A DNA stretch of 64,000 bases from Micromonospora sp. NBC_00389 (lineage in GTDB: Bacteria; Actinomycetota; Actinomycetes; Mycobacteriales; Micromonosporaceae), in the NCBI RefSeq assembly GCF_036059255.1, contig NZ_CP107947.1, forward strand, positions 558,001-622,000. The letters run 5' to 3'. Below the pieces are notes generated by a model, which was not told where the DNA came from, made no database searches, and saw only the letters and a list, made by a program, of their open reading frames with translations. This document shows, one piece after another, positions 26,311 to 35,418 of the stretch. The first letter of the stretch is position 1. Each line of letters starts with the position of its first letter. Made by a program: the position numbers and the translations under genes.

Positions 26311-28530
26311 ATGACAGACGGTGCGCGGTCGGCAACTCGCCCGGGGCGGACGCCCCGAGAGGTGGCGACACACTGCCCGTACTGCGCGCTCCAGTGCGGC
26401 ATGGTGCTGCGCCAGGACGACGACGGGGTGACGGTGCACCCCCGCCAGTTCCCCACCAACCGGGGCGGGCTCTGCCAGAAGGGCTGGACCGCCGCCGACC
26501 TGCTCGACCACCCGGAGCGGCTGACCACCCCGCTGCTGCGCGACCCGGCCACCGGCGAGCTGCGCCCGGCCAGTTGGGACGCCGCGCTGGATCGGGTCGT
26601 CGCCGGCATCCGCACCGTCCAGGACGGCGCCGGCCGGGACGCGGTCGCCGTCTTCGGTGGCGGTGGCCTGACCAACGAGAAGGCGTACGCGTTGGGGAAG
26701 TTCGCCCGCATCGCACTGCGCACCCGGCACATCGACTACAACGGACGGTTCTGCATGTCTTCGGCGGCGGCTGCCGGCCTGCGCGCCTTCGGCGTCGATC
26801 GGGGGCTGCCGTTCCCACTGGCCGACCTGGGCCAGGCCGACACCCTGCTGCTGGTCGGCGCGAACCCGGCGGAGACCATGCCGCCGCTGGTGCGCTGGCT
26901 CACCGAGCAGCGCCGTAACGGTGGCCGGCTGATCGTCGTGGACCCCCGGGTCACCGCCACCGCCCGCCTGGCCGATCTGCACCTGCAACCGTTGCCCGGC
27001 ACCGACCTCGCGGTGGCCAACGCGCTGCTGCACATCGCGCTCATCGAGGGCTGGATCGACCAGACCTACGTGGCCGAGCGGACCACCGGCTTCGAGGTGG
27101 TCCGTCGCAGTGTCGCCGCCTGGTGGCCGGCCCGCGCGGAGCAGCTCTCCGGGGTGCCGGTGGCCGACCTGGAGGCGACCGCCCGGGCGCTGGGCACCGG
27201 CGGGCGAGTGATCATCCTGACCGCGCGCGGTGCCGAACAGCATGCCAAGGGAGTGGACACGGTCACCGCGTACGTGAACCTGGCGCTTGCCCTGGGCCTG
27301 CCCGGCCGGACCGGCTCGGGGTACGGCTGCCTCACCGGCCAGGGCAACGGCCAGGGCGGGCGGGAGCACGGGCAGAAGGCCGACCAGCTCCCCGGCTACC
27401 GGCGGATCGACGACCCGGTGGCCCGGGAGCACGTGGCCGGGGTCTGGGGGGTACCGGCCGACGAGCTGCCCGGCCCGGGTGTGCCCGCCTACCAACTGCT
27501 CGACTCCCTCGGCACTCCCGACGGTCCCCGCGCGCTACTGGTGTTCGGCTCGAACCCGGTGGTCTCCGCGCCCCGGGCGGCCCGGATCGAGCGCCGGCTG
27601 CGCGACCTCGACCTGCTGGTCGTCGCCGACCTGCTGCTCTCCGAGACGGCCGCGCTGGCCGACGTGGTGCTGCCCGTCGCGCAGTGGGCCGAGGAAGACG
27701 GCACGATGACCAACCTGGAGGGTCGTGTGCTGCGTCGGCGCGCGTTACGCCCGCCGCCACCGGGCGTCCGGACCGACCTGGCCATCATCTCCGACCTCGC
27801 GGTCCGGCTGGCCGCTGCCGACCCGGCGGCTCCCGGCGCGGCTGACCCGACAACCGAGGTGCGGAGCCGACCCGCGGCCATCGGGCCGGCCGCGGGGGGA
27901 CCCGATGCCCCACCGGACGCCATCGCGGCGGCTCGGTTCCCGGCCGACCCGGCCGCCGTCTTCGCCGAGCTGCGCCGCGCCTCCGCTGGCGGGGCCGCCG
28001 ACTACGCCGGCATCAGCTGGGCCCGGATCGACGCCGCTGACGGCGTCTACTGGCCCTGCCCGGCCGAGGATGGGCCGGACACGCCACGGCTCTTCACCGA
28101 CCGGTTCGCCACCCCGGACGGCCGGGCCCGGTTCCACCCCGTCGACCACCGGCCGGCCGCCGAGGAGGTCTGCGCCACCTACCCGCTGCACTTCACCACC
28201 GGCCGGGTGCTGGCCCAGTACCAGTCCGGCACCCAGACCCGCCGGGTGGCCGCGCTGCGCCGCGCCGCGCCCGAGGCGTTCGTCGAGCTGCATCCCGACC
28301 TGGCCGCCCGGCTGGGCATCGACGACGGCGACCCGGTGCGGGTCACGTCGCGCCGAGGCGAGATGCTCGCTCCGGCCCGGCTCAGCGCGGGGATCCGACC
28401 AGACACCGTCTTCGCCCCGTTCCACTGGGCCGGGGTGGCCCGCGCCAACTCAGTGACCAACGACGCGGTGGACCCGATCTCCGGGATGCCCGAGTTCAAG
28501 ATCTGCGCGGTCAGGGTGGAGAAGGCATGA
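26311..28530 (+). CDS. nasA: Assimilatory nitrate reductase, molybdopterin catalytic subunit
   Basis: The protein has 739 residues and reduces nitrate to nitrite in the cytoplasm. A [4Fe-4S] cluster is bound by Cys22, Cys25, Cys29 and Cys55 (CPYCALQC, then CQKGW). Cys148 in NGRFCMSS is in the position of the molybdenum ligand. Bis-MGD-binding segments include GANPAETMP, GQGNGQGGREHGQKADQLPG and VFGSNPVVSAP. The C-terminal dinucleotide-binding domain ends with FAPFHWAG and VTNDAVDPISGMPEFK. It lacks the C-terminal BFD domain of some homologues; that function is in the next gene, overlapped by ATGA. A GlnR-like box precedes it. Confidence 0.95.
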   Translation: MTDGARSATRPGRTPREVATHCPYCALQCGMVLRQDDDGVTVHPRQFPTNRGGLCQKGWTAADLLDHPERLTTPLLRDPATGELRPASWDAALDRVVAGIRTVQDGAGRDAVAVFGGGGLTNEKAYALGKFARIALRTRHIDYNGRFCMSSAAAAGLRAFGVDRGLPFPLADLGQADTLLLVGANPAETMPPLVRWLTEQRRNGGRLIVVDPRVTATARLADLHLQPLPGTDLAVANALLHIALIEGWIDQTYVAERTTGFEVVRRSVAAWWPARAEQLSGVPVADLEATARALGTGGRVIILTARGAEQHAKGVDTVTAYVNLALALGLPGRTGSGYGCLTGQGNGQGGREHGQKADQLPGYRRIDDPVAREHVAGVWGVPADELPGPGVPAYQLLDSLGTPDGPRALLVFGSNPVVSAPRAARIERRLRDLDLLVVADLLLSETAALADVVLPVAQWAEEDGTMTNLEGRVLRRRALRPPPPGVRTDLAIISDLAVRLAAADPAAPGAADPTTEVRSRPAAIGPAAGGPDAPPDAIAAARFPADPAAVFAELRRASAGGAADYAGISWARIDAADGVYWPCPAEDGPDTPRLFTDRFATPDGRARFHPVDHRPAAEEVCATYPLHFTTGRVLAQYQSGTQTRRVAALRRAAPEAFVELHPDLAARLGIDDGDPVRVTSRRGEMLAPARLSAGIRPDTVFAPFHWAGVARANSVTNDAVDPISGMPEFKICAVRVEKA

Positions 28531-29966
28531 CCGCCCGAGTGGTGATCGTCGGCAACGGGATGGCGGGCGCCCGGCTGGCCGGCGAGCTACGCGTCCGGGA
28601 AGGGGACCGGAAGGTCACCGTGCTCGGGGCGGAGCCGCACCGCGCGTACAACCGAATCATGCTCTCCACACTGCTGGCAGGTCGGATCGGCGAGCCGGAC
28701 GTGGAGCTGACCGAGACCGCCGTGCACGGCGTCGACCTGCGCATCGGCGTACCGGTGACCGCGGTGGACCGGTCCGCCCGGGAGGTCCGCACCGCGCACG
28801 GCGAACGGATCTCCTACGACCACCTGGTGCTGGCCACCGGCAGCCGGGCGGTGGTGCCGCCACTGCCCGGCCTCGACCCGGGCGACCTACCGGAGCGGGT
28901 GGTCCCGTTCCGCACCCTGGACGACTGCCGGCGGATCCTCGCCGCGGCGGACGGCGCGCACAGCGCACTCGTGCTCGGCGGCGGGCTGCTCGGCCTGGAG
29001 GCCGCCCGAGGGCTCGCCACGCGCGGGCTGGCCACAACCGTGGTGCACCCGACCGGGCACCTGATGGAACGGCAGCTCGACCCGGCGGCCGGCGCCGTGC
29101 TCGCCGGCACGCTCGCCGGTCTCGGCGTCACCATTCAGCTCGCGGTGCCGGCGACCGGCGTGGCCGCGGACGCCGACGGCGTACGCCTCGACCTGGCCGA
29201 CGGCCGATCGCTGCGCGCCGACCTCCTGGTGCTCTCCTGCGGGGTACGCCCGGACACCGCCCTCGCCGAGGCCGCCGGGTTGACCCTGCGACGCGGCGTG
29301 GTGGTGGACGACCGGCTGCGCACCAGCGACCGGCGCATCTCGGCGATCGGCGACTGCGCCGAGCACGACGGCGCGCTCACCGGACTGGTCGCACCCGCCT
29401 GGGCCCAGGCCCGGGTGCTCGCCGATGTGCTGACCGGGGCGGACCCGCTGGCCCGGTACCGGCCACGGCCTGTGGTGACCCGACTCAAGGCGGCCGGGAT
29501 CGACCTGGCCGCGATGGGCGACGCGGTGGGTGGCGGGCCGGGCGAGGAGCTGACCTTCACGGACCCGACCCGGGGCACGTATGCCCGGTTGCGGATCCGG
29601 GACGAGCGACTGATCGGCGCGATCCTGCTCGGTGACAACCCGGCGGTCGGCACGGTGATCCAGCTCTTCGACCGCGGTCACCCGGTGCCGGCCGACCGGC
29701 GGACGCTGCTGTTGGGCCGGTCGCTCGGCGCGACCGGTGCGGCGCCGGCCGCGTCACCGGCGCTGATGCCGGACGCGGCCACCGTCTGCCAGTGCAACAC
29801 GGTGACCAAGGGCGCGCTGGTGCGCAGTTGGCGCTCCGGGGCCCGGACGGCCGGCGCGGTGGCGGCGGCGACCCGAGCCGGCACCGGCTGCGGCGGATGC
29901 CGGGACGCGGTGGGCGGGATCGTCGACTGGCTGGCCGAGGCGGAATCGGTGGAGGTGACGCGATGA
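28527..29966 (+). CDS. FAD/NAD(P)H-dependent electron-transfer protein with BFD-type [2Fe-2S] domain
   Basis: The protein has 479 residues. The N-terminal FAD motif is VVIVGNGMAGARLAGEL and the NAD(P) motif is ALVLGGGLLGLEAARGL near residues 147-163. The second FAD motif is ISAIGDCAEHDG. A NirB-like middle follows (VVTRLKAAGIDLAAMGD), then a C-terminal BFD-like cluster with CQCN and CGGC. It has the flavin half of NirB without the siroheme domain, like NasC-type partners that pass NAD(P)H electrons to NasA. The four-base overlaps with nasA and nirB indicate one operon and support that role. Confidence 0.88.
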   Translation: MTARVVIVGNGMAGARLAGELRVREGDRKVTVLGAEPHRAYNRIMLSTLLAGRIGEPDVELTETAVHGVDLRIGVPVTAVDRSAREVRTAHGERISYDHLVLATGSRAVVPPLPGLDPGDLPERVVPFRTLDDCRRILAAADGAHSALVLGGGLLGLEAARGLATRGLATTVVHPTGHLMERQLDPAAGAVLAGTLAGLGVTIQLAVPATGVAADADGVRLDLADGRSLRADLLVLSCGVRPDTALAEAAGLTLRRGVVVDDRLRTSDRRISAIGDCAEHDGALTGLVAPAWAQARVLADVLTGADPLARYRPRPVVTRLKAAGIDLAAMGDAVGGGPGEELTFTDPTRGTYARLRIRDERLIGAILLGDNPAVGTVIQLFDRGHPVPADRRTLLLGRSLGATGAAPAASPALMPDAATVCQCNTVTKGALVRSWRSGARTAGAVAAATRAGTGCGGCRDAVGGIVDWLAEAESVEVTR

Positions 29967-32476
29967 GCGGCGGTGACCTGGTCGTCATCGGCAATGGGAT
30001 GGTCGGGCAGCGCTTCGTTGACGCGCTGCGCGCCCGTGACCCGCAGGGGCGCTGGCGGGTGACCGTGCTGGGCGAGGAGCGACGTCCGGCGTACGACCGG
30101 GTGCGGCTCTCGGCGTTCTTCGACGGGGTGAGCGAGAGTGAGCTCAACCTGCACACCCCGCACGACGGGGTGCGGCTGCGTCTCGGTGAGCCCGCCACCG
30201 CCATCGACCGGAGCCGGCGGGTGGTGACCACCGCCACCGGCGAGTACCGCTACGACATGCTGGTACTGGCCACCGGGTCCTACCCGTTCGTGCCGCCGGT
30301 GCCCGGCACGGAGCTGCCCGGAGTCTTCGTCTACCGGACCCTGGACGACCTGGCGGCGATCCAGGCGTACGCCCGAGGCCGGCGGGCCGGCGCGGTGATC
30401 GGCGGCGGGCTGCTCGGGCTGGAGGCGGCGAACGCCCTGCGGCTGCTCGGCCTGAGCACCGACGTGGTCGAGTTCGCGCCCCGGTTGATGCCGGTGCAGG
30501 TGGACCAGGCCGGCGGTGCGATGCTCCGCCGCTACGTCGAGGAGCTGGGCGTGCGGACCCACCTAGGGGTCGCCACCACCGCGATCCGGCCCGGCCCGGA
30601 CGGCGCCGTTGCCGCCCTGGGGCTCTCCGACGGTGCTGATATCGACGCCGATCTGGTGGTGGTGGCCGCCGGCATCCGGCCCCGGGACGAGCTGGCCCGA
30701 GCCGCCGGCCTGCCACTGGGTCCGCGCGGCGGGGTGCTGGTCGACGCGACCTGCCGCACCGCCGACGAGCGGATCTGGGCGGTCGGCGAGTGCGCGGCGG
30801 TCGACGGCACCTGCCACGGCCTGGTCGCACCGGGATACGCGACGGCCGAGGTGGTGGCCGACCGGCTGGTGGGCGGCGCGGCGACCTTCCCGGGCGCGGA
30901 CAGCGCGACCAAGCTGAAGCTGCTCGGCGTCGACGTGGCCTCGTTCGGCGACGCGCACGGCACGACCCCGGGCTGCCTGGACGTCACGTTCACCGACCCG
31001 GCCACCCGGGTCTACGCGAAGCTGGTCCTCTCCGACGACGCGCACACCCTGCTCGGCGGGGTGCTGGTCGGCGACGCCAACGCGTACCCGACGCTGCGGG
31101 CGAGCGTGGGTGGTCCGCTGCCGGCCGCGCCGCTGGCGCTGCTCGCCCCGGACGGCGGCGGCGCGGACGCGGGCGCGCTGCCCGCCGCCGCCCAGGTCTG
31201 CTCCTGCAACGCGGTGACCCGGAGCGACGTGGACGCCGCCATCGCCGGCGGCTGCGCGGACGTACCGGCGTTGAAGGCGTGCACCAGGGCCGGCACCAGC
31301 TGTGGCTCCTGCGTGCCGACGCTGAAGCAACTCCTGGACGCGGCCGGGGTGGCGCAGTCCACCGCGCTCTGCGAGCACTTCGACGTCAGCCGGCGGGAGC
31401 TGTTCGAGATCGTCCGGGTGCGCGGCATCCGCACCTTCTCCCGGCTGGTCGCCGAGCACGGTCGGGGGCGCGGCTGCGACATCTGCAAGCCGGTGGTGGC
31501 TTCGATCCTCGCCTCGCTGGGCGCCGGGCACGTGCTCGACGGGGAGCAGGCGTCGTTGCAGGACACCAACGACCACTTCCTGGCCAACCTGCAACGCGAC
31601 GGCAGCTACTCGGTGGTGCCCCGGATCCCCGGCGGCGAGATCACCCCCGAAAAGCTGATCGTGATCGGTGAGGTCGCCCGGGACTTCCAGCTCTACACGA
31701 AGATCACCGGCGGGCAGCGGATCGACCTGTTCGGGGCGCGGGTGGAGCAGTTGCCGCAGATCTGGCGGCGGCTGGTGGACGCCGGCTTCGAGTCCGGCCA
31801 CGCGTACGGCAAGGCGCTGCGCACAGTGAAGTCCTGCGTCGGAGAGACCTGGTGCCGGTACGGGGTGCAGGACTCGGTGGGGTTGGCCGTGGCGCTGGAG
31901 CTGCGCTATCGGGGGTTGCGCGCCCCGCACAAGATCAAGTCAGCGGTCTCCGGCTGCGCTCGGGAGTGCGCCGAGGCACGTAGCAAGGACTTCGGCATCA
32001 TCGCCACCGAAAGCGGCTGGAATCTCTACGTCGGTGGCAACGGTGGCTTCCGGCCCCGGCACGCCGATTTGTTCGCCACCGACCTGTCGACGGAAGCGCT
32101 GATTTCGCTGATCGACAGATTCTTGATCTATTACATCCGCACCGGCGACCGACTGCAGCGCACGGCCGGCTGGATCGAGGCGATGGACGGCGGCCTGGAC
32201 CACCTGCGCTCGGTGATCGTGGACGACTCGCTGGGCCTCTGCGCCGAACTGGACGCGGCAATGGCCCGGCACGTGGCGTCGTACTCCGACGAGTGGCGCG
32301 ACGTGCTGAACGACCCGGATCGGCTGCGCCGCTACACCTCCTTCGTCAATGCTCCCGAGGTACCCGACCCGTCGATCACCTTCGCGCGGGAACGCGGCCA
32401 GCCGGTGCCGGCGGGCGGCCACACCCCGACCCGACCCCAGCCGGTCGCGCTGGGCCTGCCGGAGGTGCGGCGATGA
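29963..32476 (+). CDS. nirB: Nitrite reductase [NAD(P)H] large subunit
   Basis: The protein has 837 residues. The ATG overlaps the previous stop (ATGA), with GGAGG seven bases upstream. It has an N-terminal FAD domain (VVIGNGMVGQRFVDAL), an NADH motif (AGAVIGGGLLGLEAANAL) and a BFD [2Fe-2S] domain with CSCN and CGSC near residues 413-452. A second helical segment carries CDICKPVV. The sirohaem/[4Fe-4S] domain follows, with the Cys set in VGETWCRYG and SGCARECAEA and the YVGGNGG motif. It reduces nitrite to ammonium by six electrons with NirD. All modules appear intact. Confidence 0.96.
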   Translation: MSGGDLVVIGNGMVGQRFVDALRARDPQGRWRVTVLGEERRPAYDRVRLSAFFDGVSESELNLHTPHDGVRLRLGEPATAIDRSRRVVTTATGEYRYDMLVLATGSYPFVPPVPGTELPGVFVYRTLDDLAAIQAYARGRRAGAVIGGGLLGLEAANALRLLGLSTDVVEFAPRLMPVQVDQAGGAMLRRYVEELGVRTHLGVATTAIRPGPDGAVAALGLSDGADIDADLVVVAAGIRPRDELARAAGLPLGPRGGVLVDATCRTADERIWAVGECAAVDGTCHGLVAPGYATAEVVADRLVGGAATFPGADSATKLKLLGVDVASFGDAHGTTPGCLDVTFTDPATRVYAKLVLSDDAHTLLGGVLVGDANAYPTLRASVGGPLPAAPLALLAPDGGGADAGALPAAAQVCSCNAVTRSDVDAAIAGGCADVPALKACTRAGTSCGSCVPTLKQLLDAAGVAQSTALCEHFDVSRRELFEIVRVRGIRTFSRLVAEHGRGRGCDICKPVVASILASLGAGHVLDGEQASLQDTNDHFLANLQRDGSYSVVPRIPGGEITPEKLIVIGEVARDFQLYTKITGGQRIDLFGARVEQLPQIWRRLVDAGFESGHAYGKALRTVKSCVGETWCRYGVQDSVGLAVALELRYRGLRAPHKIKSAVSGCARECAEARSKDFGIIATESGWNLYVGGNGGFRPRHADLFATDLSTEALISLIDRFLIYYIRTGDRLQRTAGWIEAMDGGLDHLRSVIVDDSLGLCAELDAAMARHVASYSDEWRDVLNDPDRLRRYTSFVNAPEVPDPSITFARERGQPVPAGGHTPTRPQPVALGLPEVRR

Positions 32477-32820
32477 ACCACGCCACCACGCTGGGCTGGG
32501 CCCCGGTCTGCCCCCTCGACCGGCTGGAACCGGACCGGGGGGTCGCCGCCCTGGTCGACGGGGTGCAGGTCGCCCTCTTCCGGACCGCGGACGGGCTGTT
32601 CGCGATCGACAACCGCGATCCGGTCTCCGGGGCGTACGTGCTGTCCCGGGGCATCGTGGGCAGCCGCAGAGGGGTGCCGACGATCGCCTCGCCGCTGCAC
32701 AAGCAGGTGTACGACCTCCGCACCGGGCACTGCCTCGACCTGCCCGGGGTGGCCGTGACCCGGCACGACGCGCGCTGCCGCGGCGGGCTGGTCGAAGTGC
32801 GGCTGCGACAGGAGGGCTGA
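32473..32820 (+). CDS. nirD: Nitrite reductase [NAD(P)H] small subunit
   Basis: The protein has 115 residues with a Rieske-like beta fold: WAPVCPLDRLEPDRGVAALV, VALFRTADGLFAIDNRDP, and SPLHKQVYDLRTGHCLD. As is normal for NirD, the Cys/His pairs of true Rieske proteins are missing, so no [2Fe-2S] cluster is expected; it stabilises NirB. The ATG overlaps the nirB stop (ATGA), and its own stop shares one base with the next start (TGATG). Coupled translation across the operon is likely. Confidence 0.95.
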   Translation: MNHATTLGWAPVCPLDRLEPDRGVAALVDGVQVALFRTADGLFAIDNRDPVSGAYVLSRGIVGSRRGVPTIASPLHKQVYDLRTGHCLDLPGVAVTRHDARCRGGLVEVRLRQEG

Positions 32821-33908
32821 TGCGGGAGGAACTGGCCGGCTTCACCATCGGGGTGACCGCCGACCGGCGGCGCGACGAGCTGGCCGCGCTGCTCGAACGG
32901 CGAGGCGCCCGGGTGGTGCTCGCCCCGGCGCTGCGGATCGTGCCGCTGTCCGACGACACCGAGCTGCGCGAGGCGACCCGGGCCTGCCTGGACCAGCCAC
33001 CGGACATCCTGATGGCCAACACCGGCATCGGCATGCGTGGGTGGCTGGAGGCGGCCGAGGGCTGGGGGCTGGCCGAGTCGCTGCGCTCGGTCCTGGCCAG
33101 CTCGTACGTGGTCGCCCGGGGCCCCAAGGCACGCGGTGCGGTCCGGGCCGCAGGGCTGCACGATCAGTGGTCGCCTGCCTCGGAGAGCTGCGACGAGGTG
33201 GTCGACCACCTGCGCCGGCGCGGCGTGGCCGGGCAGGTGATCGCCATGCAGCTGCACGGCGAGCGGCAGCCGGAGTGCACGCTCGCGCTGGAGGCGGCCG
33301 GTGCCACGGTCATCGAGGTGCCGGTCTACCGCTGGGCCCCGCCGACCGACCCGGCGCCGCTGCACCGACTGATCGACCTGATCGCCGGCCGGCTGGTGGA
33401 CGCGGTGACGTTCACCTCGGCGCCGGCGGCCGAGGCGCTGCTGCGGGCGGCCGGGGACCGCACCGACGCAATGGTGTCCGCGTTTCACAAGGACGTACTG
33501 GCCAGTTGCGTCGGCGCGGTCACCGCCGAGCCGCTGCTGCGGCGCGGGGTGCCGGTCTGCGCGCCCAGCCGGGCCCGGTTGGGCGCGCTGGTACGGACCA
33601 TCGTCGAAGAACTGCCCCGCCGAACCATGACGTTCAAGGCCGATGGGCACCTGCTCACCCTGCGCGGGCACGCCGCGGTGATCGACGGCGAGCTGCGCCC
33701 GCTCGCCCCTGCCCCGATGGCGGTGCTGCGGGCGCTGGCCCAGTCGCCCGGCCGGGTGCTGTCGCGCACGGCGCTGCTGCGGGCCCTGCCCCGTGGCGCG
33801 GACGAGCACGCGGTGGAGATGGCCGTGGCCCGGCTCCGGGCCGCCCTGCGCGCTCCCCGCGTGGTGCAGACCGTGGTCAAGCGCGGCTACCGGCTCCGGG
33901 TCGACTGA
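32820..33908 (+). CDS. nnaR: NnaR-like regulator: uroporphyrinogen-III synthase domain fused to a winged helix
   Basis: The protein has 362 residues. Residues about 5-255 match HemD: FTIGVTADRRRDELAALLERRG, VANTG-like ILMANTGIGMRGW, and VDAVTFTSAPAAEALL. Residues about 265-362 form an OmpR/PhoB-type winged helix: LAPAPMAVLRALAQSPGRVL and VEMAVARLRAALRAP, ending VVQTVVKRGYRLRVD. In Streptomyces and Mycobacterium this fusion is NnaR, a coactivator with GlnR of nitrate and nitrite genes. Being last in the nas-nir operon with a one-base overlap supports that. Whether it still makes uroporphyrinogen III for the sirohaem of NirB is open. A terminator follows 6 nt after the stop. Confidence 0.88.
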   Translation: MREELAGFTIGVTADRRRDELAALLERRGARVVLAPALRIVPLSDDTELREATRACLDQPPDILMANTGIGMRGWLEAAEGWGLAESLRSVLASSYVVARGPKARGAVRAAGLHDQWSPASESCDEVVDHLRRRGVAGQVIAMQLHGERQPECTLALEAAGATVIEVPVYRWAPPTDPAPLHRLIDLIAGRLVDAVTFTSAPAAEALLRAAGDRTDAMVSAFHKDVLASCVGAVTAEPLLRRGVPVCAPSRARLGALVRTIVEELPRRTMTFKADGHLLTLRGHAAVIDGELRPLAPAPMAVLRALAQSPGRVLSRTALLRALPRGADEHAVEMAVARLRAALRAPRVVQTVVKRGYRLRVD

Positions 33909-33914
33909 CGCGTC

Positions 33915-33944
33915 GCGGCCGGCCGGAACGGACCGGCCGGCCGC
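33915..33944. terminator. Bidirectional terminator between nnaR and the conservon
   Basis: A perfect 12-bp stem GCGGCCGGCCGG / CCGGCCGGCCGC encloses AACGGA. It lies between the convergent stops at 33908 and 33951 and can serve both. There is no T-run on either side. Confidence 0.7.
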
Positions 33945-33950
33945 CTCGGG

Positions 33951-34574
33951 TCAGCCGACCGGCGTGGGGAAGCCTCGACCCTGCTCGGACTGGAGCCGGA
34001 GCATGGCGTGCTCGACCACCGTCACCAGCACCTGCTTGACCGACTCCCGGTGCCGGGCGTCGGTCATCACCAGCGGCACGTGCGGCGAGATGGCCAGTGC
34101 CTCGCGGACCTCGTCCAGGTCGTACTGGGGAGCGCCGTCGAACCGGTTCAGCGCCACCACGTACGGCAGGTTGCGGTTCTCGAAGTAGTCCAGCGGGGCG
34201 AACGCATCGGTGATCCGGCGGGTGTCCACCAGCACGGCGGCACCCACCGCACCCCGGATGATCTCGTCCCACATGAACCAGAACCGGGTCTGGCCGGGTG
34301 TGCCGAAGAGGTACAGGATCAGGTCCTGGGCCATGGTGATACGGCCGAAGTCCATGGCGACCGTGGTGGTCTCCTTGCCCGGCACCTTGGACGGGTCGTC
34401 GATGCCGACACCGGCCGCGGTCATCACCGCCTCGGTGGTCAGCGGTGTGATCTCGGAGATCGAACCGACGAGTGTCGTCTTGCCGACGCCGAAGCCGCCC
34501 GCGACGACGATCTTCGCGGAGACGATTCCCCGGCTCTGCCGCCCCCCAGCGGGGTCATAGCCTGCGAAGTCCAC
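33951..34574 (-). CDS. Conservon Ras-like GTPase (CvnD type)
   Basis: The protein has 207 residues. The P-loop is VAGGFGVGKTTLVGSISE. A Thr-rich switch region (KETTTVAMDFGRI) precedes the G3-type FGTPGQTRFWFMWDE, and NRFDG supplies the base-recognition motif. Conservon GTPases in Streptomyces act with a histidine kinase, a roadblock protein and a DUF742 protein in a membrane-associated GPCR-like complex. All four are here in the canonical order. The GTG start lies 20 nt inside the DUF742 gene. Longer Gly/Arg N-terminus than usual. Confidence 0.92.
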   Translation of the reverse strand: MDFAGYDPAGGRQSRGIVSAKIVVAGGFGVGKTTLVGSISEITPLTTEAVMTAAGVGIDDPSKVPGKETTTVAMDFGRITMAQDLILYLFGTPGQTRFWFMWDEIIRGAVGAAVLVDTRRITDAFAPLDYFENRNLPYVVALNRFDGAPQYDLDEVREALAISPHVPLVMTDARHRESVKQVLVTVVEHAMLRLQSEQGRGFPTPVG

Positions 34575-34920
34575 TTAGCACCCTTCCAAGCAGTTCCATT
34601 CGCTCCTCGAATCCCTCGGCGGGAGCAGCAGTGTGTAACGTCAGCAGGCTCTCGGTCACCATGTCGGCGACCAACACCCGGGCGACGCCCAGCGGCATCC
34701 GGGTGTACGCGGCGATCTCCGCCAGCGACTGTGCCCGGCCTTCACAGACCGTGGCGATGCGGTGCTTGTCATGCCCGGCGAAGCGGGACTCGGCGACCTG
34801 GGTGGGAGAAGCCGTGAGGACCGCCTCGAGAGCGATGTCCTGCCGGGGCTCGGTACGACCACGGGTGACCGCGTACGGACGCACCAGAGCGCCGCGCGGG
34901 TCAGCGCGTCGTTGGTCCAT
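34555..34920 (-). CDS. Conservon DUF742 protein (CvnC type)
   Basis: The protein has 121 residues. Diagnostic segments are LVRPYAVTRGRTEP near residue 12, LAEIAAYTRMPLGVARVLVADM, which looks like a winged-helix core, and LLGRVLSGLRRL at the end. GGAGG nine bases before the ATG sets the start. It bridges the roadblock gene (90 nt upstream) and the GTPase (20-nt overlap). Its molecular role in conservons is not settled. Confidence 0.9.
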   Translation of the reverse strand: MDQRRADPRGALVRPYAVTRGRTEPRQDIALEAVLTASPTQVAESRFAGHDKHRIATVCEGRAQSLAEIAAYTRMPLGVARVLVADMVTESLLTLHTAAPAEGFEERMELLGRVLSGLRRL

Positions 34921-35010
34921 CCCCGATCACCTCCTCGTCCCCCTGCGGAGCCGGTCCACACCGCCTCCCGTCCCTGGTCCGGCACGCGGGCCGCGCGCCG
35001 TGTCTAGTCG

Positions 35011-35418
35011 CTACGAGCGCACCGCATCCCGTGGCAGCGGCACCAGCGCGGCACCCACCCGTTCGACCAGCAGCGCCATCTCGTAGCCCACCTGGCCCAC
35101 GTCGCAGCTACGCGCGGCCAGCACGGCCATCGACGAGCCGTCGCTGATCGACATGAGGAAGAGGTAGCCGCTGTCCATCTCGATGACGGTCTGCAACACC
35201 CCGCCCGCGCTGAACATCCGGGCCGCGCCCTCGGTCAGGCTCACCACGCCGGAGGTGATCGCGGCGAGCTGGTCCGCCCGGTCCCCGGGCAGATCCCGGG
35301 AAGAGGCGAGCAGCAGCCCGTCGGCGGACACCGCCACCACGTGGGCGATGCCCGCCACGCTGTCGGCGAAGTTGGTGAGCAGCCAACCCATGTCCTGCAT
35401 GGCAGCTGGCCTGTTCAT
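35011..35418 (-). CDS. Conservon roadblock/LC7 protein (CvnB type)
   Basis: The protein has 135 residues. The roadblock fold shows as MGWLLTNFADSVAGIAHVVAVSADGLLLASS, then ADQLAAITSGVVSLTEGAARMF and the strand GYLFLMSISDGSSMAVLA. Such proteins are thought to modulate the conservon GTPase, in the manner of MglB. The start overlaps the kinase stop by four bases (ATGA), with GGAGAG upstream, so the pair is translationally coupled. Confidence 0.92.
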   Translation of the reverse strand: MNRPAAMQDMGWLLTNFADSVAGIAHVVAVSADGLLLASSRDLPGDRADQLAAITSGVVSLTEGAARMFSAGGVLQTVIEMDSGYLFLMSISDGSSMAVLAARSCDVGQVGYEMALLVERVGAALVPLPRDAVRS

